A DNA stretch of 64,000 nucleotides from Hemicentrotus pulcherrimus (lineage: Eukaryota > Echinodermata > Echinoidea > Camarodonta > Strongylocentrotidae), in assembly GCA_003118195.1 (NCBI GenBank), contig BEXV01000057.1, forward strand, positions 467,473 to 531,472, read 5' to 3'. A program made the position numbers and the translations under genes. Below are positions 1 to 13,200 of the stretch, in pieces. The notes under the pieces are model-generated. The model saw only the letters and a list, made by a program, of their open reading frames with translations, was not told the DNA's origin and did no database searches. Numbering within the stretch: position 1 is the stretch's first letter; the number at the start of each line of letters is the position of its first letter.

Positions 1-2725
1 GGGGGGGGGGGGTCTCAACATGCAATAAATGCAGAAACATGAAGAGAAAATTAAAATAAATTATATGTAATTTCATAGAAATATTCCAATACAATTTCAT
101 TCTACACAGCTCTAGTTTCTATATTGATTTTCAATGAAGGGTGAAGTGTAGACATTATTTATGTTTTGCCTAGTTGTTTTAACCCATGTTTTTTTTCTTC
201 AGTAAAAATTAATGGTTTAATGCTGAATCCAAAAATATCATTGATAAGGGTTTCATTGACCCTCCCTCCCTCCCTCCCTTACAGATAAAAAATGGACACG
301 AAAGTACACTAGTGCCCCAAAAGCATGCTGCTATGTGTGTCTGTCTCATCCATCAAGTTTACATCAACTCCTAGGGGCTCTGACGCCGATGTCAAAGGCG
401 TCAGAGCTCAAGAGCCCGTTTTTGAAAGCGATTCACACAGCGGGTTGGGTCACATTTTTTTGCAATGTAAAGAGGTAGTTATTACAGTTGACTTACAATG
501 TCTTTGGACTCCTCTGGGCATCTTTCCAACTACTTGACATTATAATTTGAAGAAGTCTTCGAAGGGAAAAAAGGTGATTCTTCGACCTAACCTGACGAGG
601 CAACAATTAATCCAAGTTGTATTGACGTTCACTCAAAATTGCTGAATATGCATGAATCAAAGAGACAAAGCCCTGCTCAGCAGTTTCGAGCGAACGGCGC
701 TCTATAATGTGATTATTCATATTTGCTCCGCCGCTACCGCGCATGCATAGATCTACTTTCTCTTTGCCATGTTGAATCAATGTTGAATACAACATGGATG
801 ATTTGTTGGGTTACATCGCAAAAAATGTGACCTAACCTGCCATTTCAGAAACGGACTGAGCTCCAATGGAGCTCTTAAGTCTCTGGAGTCACTCATGCAA
901 AGCATGGTAATGCGTATTGACCTCCACCACTTTACTACATGCTGAGAGGCAGCAATTACACAATACACACAATTGCACTTTAATGCACACAATGAATACA
1001 ATGTGGCTGATCGGCAAGTTTCACACCTGGACACTGGACTAGGACTCACGGTTTGAATTTTCAAAATAATTTGAAAAGACTGTATTTTTTACTGTTATTT
1101 AAGTGTCATCAAATGTCACTAAAGTACCGATTTTCAGTGAACTCAGTCGAGTTTTGTCCAGTGGTAAATGTTGAGAATCAATAGAACAATTTTAATACAC
1201 AGCCAGGATAGTAATGCATCTATGTTTTCCTGGATTTGTGCATCAGCTACGCCGTCCTTTACGGTTACCGACAATACACCCCAAATTATACACATGGGAC
1301 CGAGGCGAAGAAGATGGATTTTCAGGCGTAAACTTTTAAGCTACTTAAAGAAAACTTTGCAACTGTTAGTTCAATTTTGATACACCCTTGTGTACCTACT
1401 ATTTGTTAGATCTGGAATGCCTATTATAAATTAATAACCTCTTTTAATACATCCAGAGAAGCGAGTATAATTAAGAAATTTCTGACTCCGACTGGAAAAG
1501 TTTTTTTGGTTGCTCGGCAATACTAATGATTGACGTTGAGGGCGACAAACAGTTTTTTCTGAAAAATTAGTCGCAATCTCTCTTACTCAAGTTAGAGGAT
1601 TCGATGCCCTTTGCCCTTTTTTTTTGGGGGGGGGGTACATTTTGCGACACTAACAACATAACTGAATTCTTTAAAATCAATAAGAAATAAACTAACATAC
1701 CAAAAATACGATGGAGTCAGCTTACGTAAAAAATTGGTCTTGGTGTAAAAGTTTTGAACCATGCAATAATTGTTTTTATCTTTGAAATGTAAAAGCTCAA
1801 AGCTGTTTACATATTCGTCTGCTGCGTTTTTCTCATTCATGATGTCAAGCACGAAACCATTTTTTAACCTTAGCTTATGAATTGTTCATTTAATACACTG
1901 GAAGTGCAATAAAACAGTTGCGTTTCCGTAGAAAATGGTGAACAGGGAGCGTAACTTTTTTCCGGTGAACGACCCTGCACACGAGGTTTTAGTTGTATGT
2001 TTTGTTTGCGCCAAAATGGGGAGGGTGGGGGTACGCCACCTAATATATAACAATAATTCAATAATTTCCAGTATTTCAATTACAGAAAGATTTCAAATCA
2101 TCACGTGTTAACCCCGTTTTGACACATGGTTGTGTGTATTTTATATGGGCCTATAGGAGCCACAGACGCAATATAATGAGTATAACCAATCAACTATCAA
2201 ACTAGCGATGACGCATGATTGCTAATAAGACGAAAGAAGTGACAAATTGAGAGGCTTGTCGTAGTTTCCCCTTCACTAATTTGTCAGCCCTGCCCGCAGC
2301 GGGAGTACCCTGTATTATCCAATGCAGACCAAGTTAATACGGACCGGATGTGATCCAATCCCACAAACGTGCATCTACGCAACAAAGCACCTTGACGGAT
2401 TTTATCTTGGAAATTTCGTTTCACTTCATAACAGGGAAAAGCTGCAATGAAATATGTCGTAAGCTGAGTTAGATAATTGGAGCAGGAGGATAGGGAAATT
2501 CGACAACTGTAGTTTATTTCGTTTATGTAGTGGATCCAGGAGGCATGGCTAGAAAATGACGATAATATCAACTTATCTCGTCATCGTCAACTTTTTTAGA
2601 ACATGGAGTCTTTTATGAACAGAGAGCCGCTACAACTTGGGGCCATGTGAAAGACAACAATATTAATCTGAGGTATCAAACTGGACCTTTAAATAAAAAC
2701 TATATATATACAAGCACAACTCAGA
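1..2725. other. Upstream intergenic region, no gene recognised
   Basis: I see no convincing exon here. The open frames are short, lack family signatures and do not join through splice sites. The window opens with a run of 12 G. Short simple tracts include a (CCCT)n stretch near 261-280 and an A/T-rich run just before the Rab-like start. A perfect 11-bp hairpin lies at 377-407. The last part (about 2600-2725) probably holds the 5' UTR of the Rab-like gene, because an in-frame stop lies at 2690-2692 upstream of its ATG. Confidence 0.6.
377..407. repeat. Perfect short inverted repeat (hairpin)
   Basis: Arm GCTCTGACGCC at 377-387 is followed by a 9-base loop and the exact reverse complement at 397-407. 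No gene or mobile-element context explains it. Confidence 0.7.
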
Positions 2726-4901
2726 ATGCAGTACAGTACTCACAGGCCTCCTATATTCAAGGTCATTCTCCTCGGAGAATCGGGTGTCGGCAAGACTTCA
2801 CTTTACCAACGCTTTCGTGCAAGGGATATACCTCTGACACAGCGTACAGCACTAGCACTGGACAGCTATCAGTATAACAGGCAGTTTCCAGTTGGACCAC
2901 AGAGCAAACCCATACAGGTAAAAACAATCGGAAATCACTTGATGATGTGAAATATTAATGTATTTAATTATGGTTATTTTCGGAGCCGGCTGTATTGTTA
3001 TGTTCTTGAGAAAGAGTTTTGTTGTCTTTTTTTCTTATATCGCCTATATTCTGGTCATCTGGTCACCTGACTTTCTTGCAACGGAAATGTGAGAGACCTA
3101 CTTGCATTCTTGTTACTTCGTATAGTTTCAATCAGTATTTGGATTTCAAATTAAAAGTGCCTAAAAAAAGATACAAAAGTATCTCTATATAAATTGAGAG
3201 ACATGTACAATATTCGTCACCCTGTACCATAAAAATGAAAGTAACAGTTTGTATATTTTGGCAAATTGAATTTCTTTTTTTTTATTCATGCATATCTGAA
3301 CAAATCATGAAACCAGTATTATTTTGAATTTAAACCTTTGTTTACCAATTAAGTATTCTGTTGGAATTTTGATTTGTTACATTGTTGAAAAGCATTTAGC
3401 GAAATTCATCATTAATATCTCAATTTAAGAAGTGACAGGATTATGCCGAAGAATAAGAATGGGCTTATGAAAGCAAGCTTTTCAAAACAATAGGTAATGT
3501 GTTATAAATATTGTGACAATTTAAAACATAAAGTGGAATGAGATACAGTAGGATGTGTTGCATTGAACGCAATTAAAGGGAAAGTCCACCCTGAACTTAA
3601 GTTGTTTTTAATAAAAGCAGAACAGTGAGAGAAACATATCAGTGAAGGTTTGACGAAAATCCGGCAAAGGATACAAAAGTTATGAATTTTAAAAGTTTTA
3701 CTTTTGTGACGTCACATGTGACCTGCTCTCATATACGTTGTGTACTGTAAATTCCATAAATTGACATTTTCTCAGAAAAATGATAATTATTTTACCTGTG
3801 CATTCGATATATTATCAGACACATGCTTTTATACACGCCTCTATGAAATAGATCCATTCCTTCATCAAGAACCATGAAAAGGGGGCAATTTATGGAAATT
3901 CCAGTACACAACATATGGAAGAGCAGCTTGCAAGACACCGTCACAAAATTAAAACTTTAAAAATTCATAACTTTTGTATCCTTTGTCGGATTTTCGTCAA
4001 ACCTTCACTGATATGTTTCTCTCACTGTTCTGCTTTTATTAAAAACAACTTAAGTTCAGGGTGGACTTTCCATTTAATATCAAACGGCCTGTCACCCGCC
4101 CCAGCATATAAGAGGGAAGTACATTAGATTTTATTTAATGTGTTTGAAAACAACTCTCAAAGATATCGGCTGATGATTTACATAATATCGGAAAACCTTT
4201 CAACATGTTCGAAATGCATTAATGAAATTAATTTACATACAGCATGATGCACTCATTTATGTCTTTATTCTTTTTAAATATAAACTTACTTGTAGAGTTA
4301 TCGACATAAAATTATGTTAAAGACGTAATCAAAAATATCTTTTGAAAGTGTTTTCTGTTACAAAATAATGTAATTATATTATTTACGTTTTCACGTTGCT
4401 TAGGTTGAGTTATGGGACACTGCGAACATGGAAAGGATGCACTCTCTAACAGACAATTACTTTCGTGAGACCACAGCGGCCCTGCTCGTCTACGACATCG
4501 CAGATAGCCAATCTCTTCAGAGGCTCTCATACTGGAGGAACGATTTAAAGTACCATTCGGATAGAACTTTAACGTTCCTTGTCGGGAACAAGGTGGACTT
4601 GCCACCGGACGCATACGAGGACGGTCAGACGACAGTCGAACACGCGCGAAAGGTCATGGCGACGAACTTTGAGGATTTTCTGGGTGCGTACGAAGTGTCG
4701 GCAAAAGAGGACTACCAAGTGGAAGAAATGTTCCATAAGATTGAGCAGACGCTGTGGGAGAATTATAAAGATGAACGGGAAAGTACCGGGACTAGAAGTT
4801 TGCCAGAGGTACCAGAAGGGATGGGCACCATCAAGTTGGGAAAGGACAATAAAGGAACTAGATTGAGGTTGTCGGTCAGGAAGGAAAAATGCTGTTATTG
4901 A
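2726..4901 (+). CDS. Rab-like small GTPase, two exons, 229 aa
   Basis: Exons are 2726-2917 and 4404-4901; both splice sites are consensus (CAG|GTAAAA and TTAG|GTT) and the junction is phase 0. The protein is a Ras-superfamily G domain. The P-loop GESGVGKT is at about 17-24, a probable switch I Thr near 38-41, switch II DTANMER at 69-75, the guanine-specificity motif NKVD at 126-129 and SAK at 163-165. The C-terminus ends KEKCCY, which gives cysteines for prenylation, so membrane attachment and a role in vesicle traffic are likely by family. An in-frame stop at 2690-2692 supports the start. Oddities: the G3 motif is DTANME where DTAGQE is usual, so the catalytic Gln is replaced by Met and the Gly by Asn, and switch I lacks the usual Rab T-I-G pattern. 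I cannot name the Rab subfamily. Confidence 0.85.
3573..4077. mobile_element. Fold-back MITE flanked by TTAA
   Basis: Lies in the intron of the Rab-like gene. The left arm from 3577 (GGGAAAGTCCACCCTGAAC) is matched by its reverse complement ending at 4073, with arms of at least 100 bp and a shorter unique middle. TTAA occurs directly outside both arms (3573-3576 and 4074-4077), as expected for a TTAA-targeting (piggyBac-type) non-autonomous element. No transposase is encoded. The sequence at 60395-60468 is a solo end of the same family. Confidence 0.8.
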
Positions 4902-4989
4902 CGTTCAATTCATCCTTCAAACTTTTGTTTATATACTGTTAATAATGAAACGTACAATGACCATGTGCACTCTCCTCACCTTTGTAGAG

Positions 4990-4995
4990 AATAAA
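4990..4995 (+). promoter_or_regulatory. Candidate polyadenylation signal of the Rab-like gene
   Basis: AATAAA 89 bp after the TGA stop, the first canonical hexamer on the coding strand. Confidence 0.5.
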
Positions 4996-5631
4996 CAAGG
5001 AATTAGAAGAGCTAAATGCATTGTTAGGACCATGTATTCTCAAATCCGTTCATTCTGACATTGCGATGTTCACTTATTTAGAGTGGAGCACCATACAATA
5101 ATTTATCAAAGAGAAACAACATTTCGTCACCACATACGCAATCGGTTTACATGGAGAGGAATATCAATAAACGCAACGCAAAGTAAATTTGGATGCTTTA
5201 AAAGTGATAGGTCTAATGAGCGGTATAGGAACCAGAAGTTAACAGATACCTCAACGTTTGTAAGGATTCAATTATAGAATATGGATCAAGAATGATAGAT
5301 TCGTGTTGAACTTTGTCTAAGAAATTCCACTCTACCACGAAGATAGACACGGACCTTCTTACCCATCAGGCATTACGACACTTCCTGCTTTCGTTATGCT
5401 CCTTCATACCTAGAAGTTACTTCTTGTTCATACTAGTGCAATAAGCGTGTATCGGGGCGTGTATTGTCCCGACTGATAAGGAAGGCTGAAATTAATTATC
5501 GGGATTAAACGTTTCACAATCGACTGTGGTAGGAAATTCAATTTTAAGAAGAAGTCCACAATATTGGTTTATTTTTAACCATTACATTGTAAATTGACGC
5601 ACATCGTGTTATATTTTGATCGTGTCTACAT

Positions 5632-5663
<32 letters not shown>

Positions 5664-8509
5664 TGCCCACCTCACCAAAGACTGTCCATCAAAATTTATT
5701 CCAGTCAGTGATGCTTCGGGCTAATTAATGCCGCGTAACTTTCGTTAAGAGTATCTTTCTAAGTACTATTTTGTATTGTTATGAGTATACATCAATCATC
5801 ATTATGTCTAAAAAAAAATTGAACAATTCACGAACAATAATTAGACGGTCACTTCCTGTACAGCTTTTTAAAAAAAATTTGTTGATAAATGAAAAATAGT
5901 ACTTCTTAGGTTATGAGAGTATTGTTTGAAGAAAAAAAACATAAAAATTACTACCTTTCGTGAAATACCTGCTTCATCTTGAATTGAAGTGTCTATTCGA
6001 TGTTTCAAAAAGTAGATAAAAAGGATTGCATTTAAACATATTTGTGGCTTACACCCAGTAAATAAGCCACAAATAATTGAAATTTCTCCTAGGAAGCATT
6101 ACATTAAAAGGATTGCATTGTTCATGAATCTTAGAGGTTGAAACTCCTAAAAAAGTATTTCTTGAGACTGAGTTGATGTTGCTGTTGTTGTTATTGGTGG
6201 TGCTGTTTTTCTTCTTCTTTTTCTTCTTTTTCTTCTTTTTCTTCTTTTTCTTCTTTTTCTTCTTCTTCTTCCTTTTCTTCTTCTTTTTTCCCGTCTTGTT
6301 CTTATTCTTGTTCTTCTTTTTTCCCTTCTTCTTCGTTTACTTTTTCGTCTCCTTCTTCTTATCAGTATTACTTTGTTTTTTCTTCTTTTTTTGTTTTCCT
6401 TCTTCTTTTCCTTCTTCTTGTGACATTATACATGTATAATTGTTTGTGTTTGTTGGTTATCTTCCTATCCATAACGCGTAAGAATAATGTTGCGTCATGG
6501 AATTCGTTTATATTATAATTCAGTCGCACCTTTAAGTATAACGAATATATAGGAACATCATTCGTAGTAAACTAACAATACCTTTTGAAGAGTGTGCAAT
6601 TTATCAATACTAAAAGAAAACCAAATGTTTGGGAATATTGGTCATTTATATTCCCAAGCATCGTATGATTGGAGATAATGATAGCCAGAAATCTGGTTCG
6701 ATTACACTTATAAGAAATTATGTGTATTAATTGGCATTACAACTTCTACGAGAGTGCCTTGAGTGATTTGTTCTGTTTTGTTTTTTGTTCTTCACTTGAA
6801 AACGTATTTTAACTCGACTCATTAGATATCATGAAAAAGACTTACTTTATAACGTAGTAGCAAGTTACACGTATATTTTATGGCAGACATCAATGTACTA
6901 TTTCTATCTGGGTATAATACTTGAATTGTTTATAGATGTATTTCATTAATGCAAATAAAATCACAATTGTTACAAAATGAAATATATGTTGTAGCATTAC
7001 CTATAGGCTTTAAACATGCAGGATTAGGAGGAGTTAAATCAAAATTATAAACAATTTACTTAAAATTACCAGGTCCCTTTTTGAATTTCTCTTTTTTTTT
7101 TTTATCTAGAAAGACCTTGAATGTTGCTATTGTTAAAACAAACGTGTATGATGTATTCTAAATAAGATATACAACTTACGCATAATGGTAAACAAAAAGT
7201 CATGCAGACTGGTGATTTTTTGTTTTGTTTAAAGACAAGCTCTAGAAGGCGTAAATAAAAATATTAATGGTTTATGCTAATACCCAAACACTATACGATC
7301 ATTCTCAAAGGCAAAATGTAAACTGTCAATTTTGTATGAGTGTGCTTGACTAAAAATGGAAACATGACGAACTGAGTCAGTCACATCTTTAAACGACCGA
7401 TTAATCCGCGACACACGAAGGTATCTATAAGAGATCGTGATAGCATTATGCATTTGAACGTTGCCATGGAAACTCTGGAAAGGAATCCCCGGAAAGGAAT
7501 TACAGAAGATTCGTCATTTAATTTCCGTCCGTTATACAAAACTTAACTTGAAAAGTGAAGCATCGGAAAAGTGGGCTGATGTAAACCGTGTTTCTTTAAA
7601 AAATAGTGGACATATAATATTTCATAAAGAAATCAAACTAACTCGGTTTGAAACCGATTTCTCTCTGCAAAACACTTGTATATCGGCTTACATTGGTATG
7701 TTTAATTCACCAAAACGATTTAAATCCCATTTTCTTCGCACTAGATAGTCAGGCGGGTCAGTTTAATTATCTAAATTCGAATTTCACCCGTGCAAACCAA
7801 GAAACTCTTGTTTGAAAACAAAATCATGTAGGCCCTATAATAGTATAGCAGATTTAAAAAATAATAATAACAAGATAATTATACTGCATTTGAAACCTGT
7901 CAGCTTTAACACAATATGCAGAGAAAGCGAGAGAGAAAGAGAGAGAGAGAGAGAGAAAGAGAGAGGAAAATAATGAGAATTAAAGAACAGCTCTCAAAAA
8001 GACTTATAGAGAGGGGAGAGTGCGTGAAAGATAATGCATAACGGTAGATATTTTTTTGTTATGCAGAAAAATGATAGACACAATTTTGTGGGGACTAATT
8101 TCCGACTATTGCTTTTTTATCATACAATGTATGATAAATCTATGTCCATTACTTTTACTTGGTGATACATGATGACAATAATCTAAAAGAAAAATGCTAC
8201 AAAAATCTTATATCATTTCGGGTTCAATTCTTATTTTATTTCAAGGAAACGATCAAATCTCCGCTTAACTATGCGTACTTTATTAAACAAAGGTTCTTTG
8301 ATGACAACTTTTACGTCATAATAGATGCGCGCAACGGATATAGCATGCACTGCACAGTCCACTGCGCATGCATAGATACACCATCATCTCAGTTACTTCA
8401 TTACATACGGTACATGGTGAAAGTCAAACAAGATCAAGGAACGAAAGATAGTGCAGCGCTAAGGATTATCGTTTATACTTATTCGTTTAAAACATAAAAA
8501 TAGGTCGGA
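4996..8509. other. Intergenic region with simple repeats
   Basis: No gene seen. It holds a (CT)n tract near 5635-5663, a long T/C-rich (CTTCTTTTT)n tract at about 6208-6420, and a (GA)n tract at about 7923-7970. The open frame at 7461-7748 has no family signature or splice support. The last few hundred bases should contain the promoter and 5' UTR of the RGS22-like gene; I recognise no specific element there. Confidence 0.6.
6208..6420. repeat. Polypyrimidine (TTC/CTTTTT)n tract
   Basis: More than 200 bases of almost pure T and C with a TTCTTCTTTTT-like pattern. The phenylalanine-rich open frame across it is a by-product. Confidence 0.9.
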
Positions 8510-10230
8510 ATGGAACAGGAAAGTAGCGAAGTTGAACCAAGGGGTATGTACTGTTTCAAAATTTGTCCTCATTACTTATTATATTTATATTCATTTTTAG
8601 TATAGCCTCTCTGATAAATGAACACAGATGACAAGGGTTTCACTAGTTATATGTAACTTCCTTTTAGTTCATAGATGGAATTACAACCAAACAGGTGATC
8701 ATCTTCATGGATTCCTTGTCAAAAGAGCATATGAGTAAAACAAGATATCAAAATGTGCTTAAGGTAACATAAACAGCATTCCTGTCTTATTATTCAAGTG
8801 CAGAAATTATTAGATAGAAGAAGAAAAAGCGTAATATAATGATATCGTCATGGAAACATATCAAACATTTTTAAGAATAAAAGATTTTGGATAATCTTAT
8901 TTTTCTGCTCATTTTCTTAATATATCGCAATATATTTACCTGTTGATCGCTATATTGTATACTTTTCCACACTTTGACAGGGGAAATCCCCTCTGAATCT
9001 GAGTTTGCCCGTCTGCTGTGCGACAAGACTTTTGTGGATTACTTTAACGTCTTCCTCTCCCTACCAGTAAGTACACCCATATCTTCTCACCCCCTCTTTT
9101 TTCATTTGTTTAGCTCTTTAAAAAGTTTTTTGGTTCTAAATCCAATCGAACTATAATCATTAACACTTGAGTCGCAAAAAGATAACGCAGAGGAAAAGTT
9201 TCTAATTAAGTTATTTTGCATTTCTTCAGGATTAAACAGTCTGAAACACAACAAAAGTTAATTACGTAATTATAAACAAGATAAAAGTGCAGAATACACC
9301 ATTACGGTTTTATTCACTCACTGGATTAGAATAACCCTCATTGATCCCTATATAAATATTAGTTGTTGTTGTTGTTGTTGTTGTTTTTTTTTACTCTCTC
9401 TCTTTCAGGTATTTTCTCAGAGACTGCTGTTTAAATGTTCAGACCAAAGCTTTGAACTTGACCCACCCTTAAAAAGAAACCAATATGTAAGTATGGTTCA
9501 ATTCTTGATACCATCATACCATGCAGATTATCAGTTTATATACAATTTTGACAAACGCATGGTGTGCCACTGTGATTTGGTTTATTTATGTTTGCGCGGT
9601 AACGATTGTGAAGTAGAAGCGATGTTCGACTATTAAAGTGTAATAAATTTCGAATGTACATTTATATTCGCATAAATTGTGGACGCTTTCATGTAAACAT
9701 ATACTAACAGAACTACATGTATCTTCTTTACAAATAAAAGATTTCTCACTTTGATATCATGACATTTCGTTTACTTTCCATGAAAAAAACGTTCATTATT
9801 TTAGCCGCTTTACGCCATAAAGCATGTGTAATAATGTGTTGCATTATTTGAAATTTAATACCCCACTCAAGTACCAGCTACAAGAACCGAACCAAAAATT
9901 ACAGTACCCTTGCCTGCCAATAATTCGTCGGTTTGGAGTAAGAATCCGTTTAAAGGTATACTCTTATATCAGGATAATCATCATGATCATATTCAGTTTA
10001 TGATTGAGTATTTCAACGTTCATGTAATCCTCAATCAACTGCTTTCACTCTTTTTCAATCATTTATCCTTTGATTCAAGCGTGTAAACCGGATCAAGTTG
10101 ATGAGATGGGTACGAACAAAGAGAGCTCCGTTTTTCTTCAAGAGTGACCTCTACCTCGAGTATGTACTATGCAAGCAACTTCAAAAAAGTCAGTTACATC
10201 TGGTTTTCAACTATGGAGCCGACGCTGCAA
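8510..10230 (+). other. RGS22-like N-terminal exons 1-5
   Basis: Encodes residues 1-136. Exon 1 is 34 nt and exon 4 is only 60 nt. The FVDYFNVFLSLP motif near residues 27-40 is the clearest RGS22 signature, followed by a basic segment (MRWVRTKRAPFF) and an acidic/aromatic segment (SDLYLEYVLCKQL). Exon 3's acceptor is preceded by a (GTT)n and CT-rich tract at 9362-9408 that serves as polypyrimidine tract. The introns hold nothing else that I recognise. Confidence 0.8.
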
Positions 10231-13200
10231 GTAAGTTTTTAAAAAGCAGAATAACATTATCTATACGTATTAATAATTGTTCAAAGCAGGACCCTTCTGA
10301 GACGGAAAAGACGGAAAAGAAGAAGAAAGTTTTCATCTTGATTGGAACAAATTTGGGATAATGCCGCGCCTTTAATAACGAGTACTACAATGAATGGGTA
10401 ATAATCGGCCGAGAAAATGGTTTATGTCGCAAATAGTAACTAATCTACTGACGGACGCCTATAGCTATAATAACCAATCATACCCGCACATAATTATATT
10501 TTAATCTGAATGTAAATGACATCAACGAGTGAAGGCACATACTATGTTGGCATACATGTGCATGTCAAACACAACAATAATGATGACAACAATCACAGAA
10601 GAATCTATTAAACTCTGCTTATATAAAGTTAAGTACAAACTATTTTCTTTACCTGTATAATAGCTGTTGCATAATATTCTACATTTCACTGTGATTGTAG
10701 TTCTAACTTGAAGGAAGATGCAATTTATCAGTCTCACGTCTCTGTATAGGTTTTTTTCTAAAATTTAAAATAGGGTTCGGTAGTTGTCCGACGCCTAGTC
10801 TCTACATCAAAATTTCCTTCAAATTTTGTAATAAGTTTGTTCAATTCTCTTTCGTCACACCGTTTGCGCAGGCGCAAAAGAGAAAATTAGGGACCACTGT
10901 TTGATGACGCGCTGGTTGAAGAGAGCGTCAGGCATGCGCAGATTTCGCTGCTTCATCTCCAAGACTGCTGGGGAAAACTCTGTGCAGTTTTGGTTGGACA
11001 CAGAAAAGTTCCGCAGAGCAGCGAACCAAGGCGAGGAGCAATGGGCGCTGTTCTACCGTAAGGTGGAAACCAAGTACTTCAAGAGTCGTAATGTCAAATT
11101 ACCTCGAGTTGCACAGATGACTCCGCTCCAGTTATATCGTAAGTTTCATAAAATGTTTCATGTACTAGCTCGTAGCATCGATCATCAGAAAGTGTTATCT
11201 TTAGCTCTTAACCCATGTTCAGAAAAATTCTGTATAGATATAATTGAGTTTCTTTTTACAATAACTGAAACAGATTTAGCAAATATATTCTCTAAAATGT
11301 GCGAATTTTATTATAAACCGAAATTGTGACAATAATACAACTAATAAATGCAATACAAACCAAAAAATTAGTGCAAGAATGCGATCATCATGTACTGCTT
11401 AAAGGGATTTATTTAGGTGAATTTGTCTCAGATTCTGAAACAAAATCCTGGATTTAGCTCATGCTGCAATAATAAGTATAAACATTTAGGTCAGTCAGGA
11501 ACCCCATAACTTTTACAAGCCGATCGCCTGTCTGATTATCAAGATATTTATGATTCGAAATCGAAATCAAATTTTGCGTTTTCCTAACGATTTTCATAAC
11601 ACTACAGCCTATTGAGTAGACTCTATGGTAAAACCAGTCACTCAAAGATTTTTCCTTTTTTGAGGCATTTCTTGATAATTTTGAATCGTGATTTTTTAGG
11701 GCTTCAATTAGCACTAGCTTCAATATAATACCATATCACAGACACTGATAACACGAAGGGCCGTGCATCTCAGATTTAACATTGTTAAACGATGCATCTG
11801 AATGTGATTTTTAACTGCAGAATCGAGCTTAAGCAGTTCTACAGATACAGAAACGACCGATGGTAGCACACTGCAGACGATGACCCGAGATACATGCCTC
11901 GCTATCCAGGGTTTCATTCTTAAATCTCTACAGGTTTGACATCTTCATTTATAATTCACAAACTTCTAAATATGTCTTGCTTATGGATCATCTCTTGAAG
12001 AAATATACATATGCTTCCTTTTAAGATACAGCTTGACAGAGACTGAACAAACTCGTATTGGTTTGAAACAAGGTCATGAATGATTAATTTATGACTATTC
12101 ATTTCAAATGATTTATGATTTATTATAACAAAAACTAATATATTTGGAAATATGCAAGGCTTATGTGCCCGACAGATTCTCTTTTCGGTATACGTCATAC
12201 TTGCCAGGCCTGATACTTGCTGTCCCATATTCTGCAAATTGTTCCTATCAGCCTATTTATTTTCATGTAAAAGCATGCCTCATTTAAGAAGAAGAAGAAA
12301 AAAAGGATCGAGCCTAAAGAATGGATAGAAATGAATCGTAACATGTTATAAGAATCAAATCACGGAACCCCAACCGAAATTGTTAATGTTATTAGAAAAT
12401 TGGTTGATATTTTGTTTAATTATCAAATTCTTATAATACCTTGAAGAACCTTAAAGGATATATACCGAATTATCAATCAATCCACCCAATCTGATTACAT
12501 TATAGAACTACTGGGTGCCACGCTACCTCATCCATTGTAAACAACGCTTTACCAAGTACTCCCAAATAACCACCTTCAAGGTTTATCAACCCAACTGTTA
12601 CGCCATCAGAGTTCGGAGCCTTTCCGAGATCACAATCGAAGGCGAAGGCGAAGAAAAAGGAGAGACGCCATCCGATGTTCGGTCCCATCACGGTATCCGC
12701 AAACTACAGCTAATGAGACAGAGCGTCGGAAACCTCATGTCCATGTTCAGCTCGAACCAAGTCAGGCGGTCACAGCTTTCGACGCTTCTCACGGTAGAGG
12801 ACACCGGTGAGATGGTTCGTGCGGGATCTTCTGAAGGTGCAGATCTTAGGGAGGAGAGCGGAGAGATGAAGTCCAAGGGGTGTGACTGGTTAATGGATAA
12901 GTTCCCACTGTCAGCCATATCAGAAGAGAGTGCAAGTTACGAACGCAGTCGCAGCGCATCACCAGTCAAGGGCATCCCAAGTATTACGGAATCAATAATT
13001 GATTTAAGTTCCACATCCACTGATGGTCGTAGCGAAAGTGATCATGCTGATAAGGAGGGTAAGTTAGCCTGATCCATTTTTAAAGGCAGTTATCAAAACC
13101 CAATTAATCACTTATGTCTAGGAAAAAGATATCAAGGAAAAAGATATCAGTTGTTGTTGTTGTTAAAAGATTCTATGCACAAAAAATTATACAAATGTTT

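Noticed and set aside
3915..4127. 70-aa frame in the Rab-like gene intron
   Set aside because: Entirely within the right arm of the fold-back MITE.
6173..6439. 88-aa open frame, almost all Phe
   Set aside because: Product of the T/C-rich simple repeat; no real protein signature.
7461..7748. 95-aa plus-strand frame
   Set aside because: AT-rich intergenic context, no homology recognised, no splice partners.
8159..8497. 112-aa plus-strand frame just before the RGS22-like start
   Set aside because: No ATG at its start, no family features and not needed for the RGS22 N-terminus, which already aligns well from 8510.
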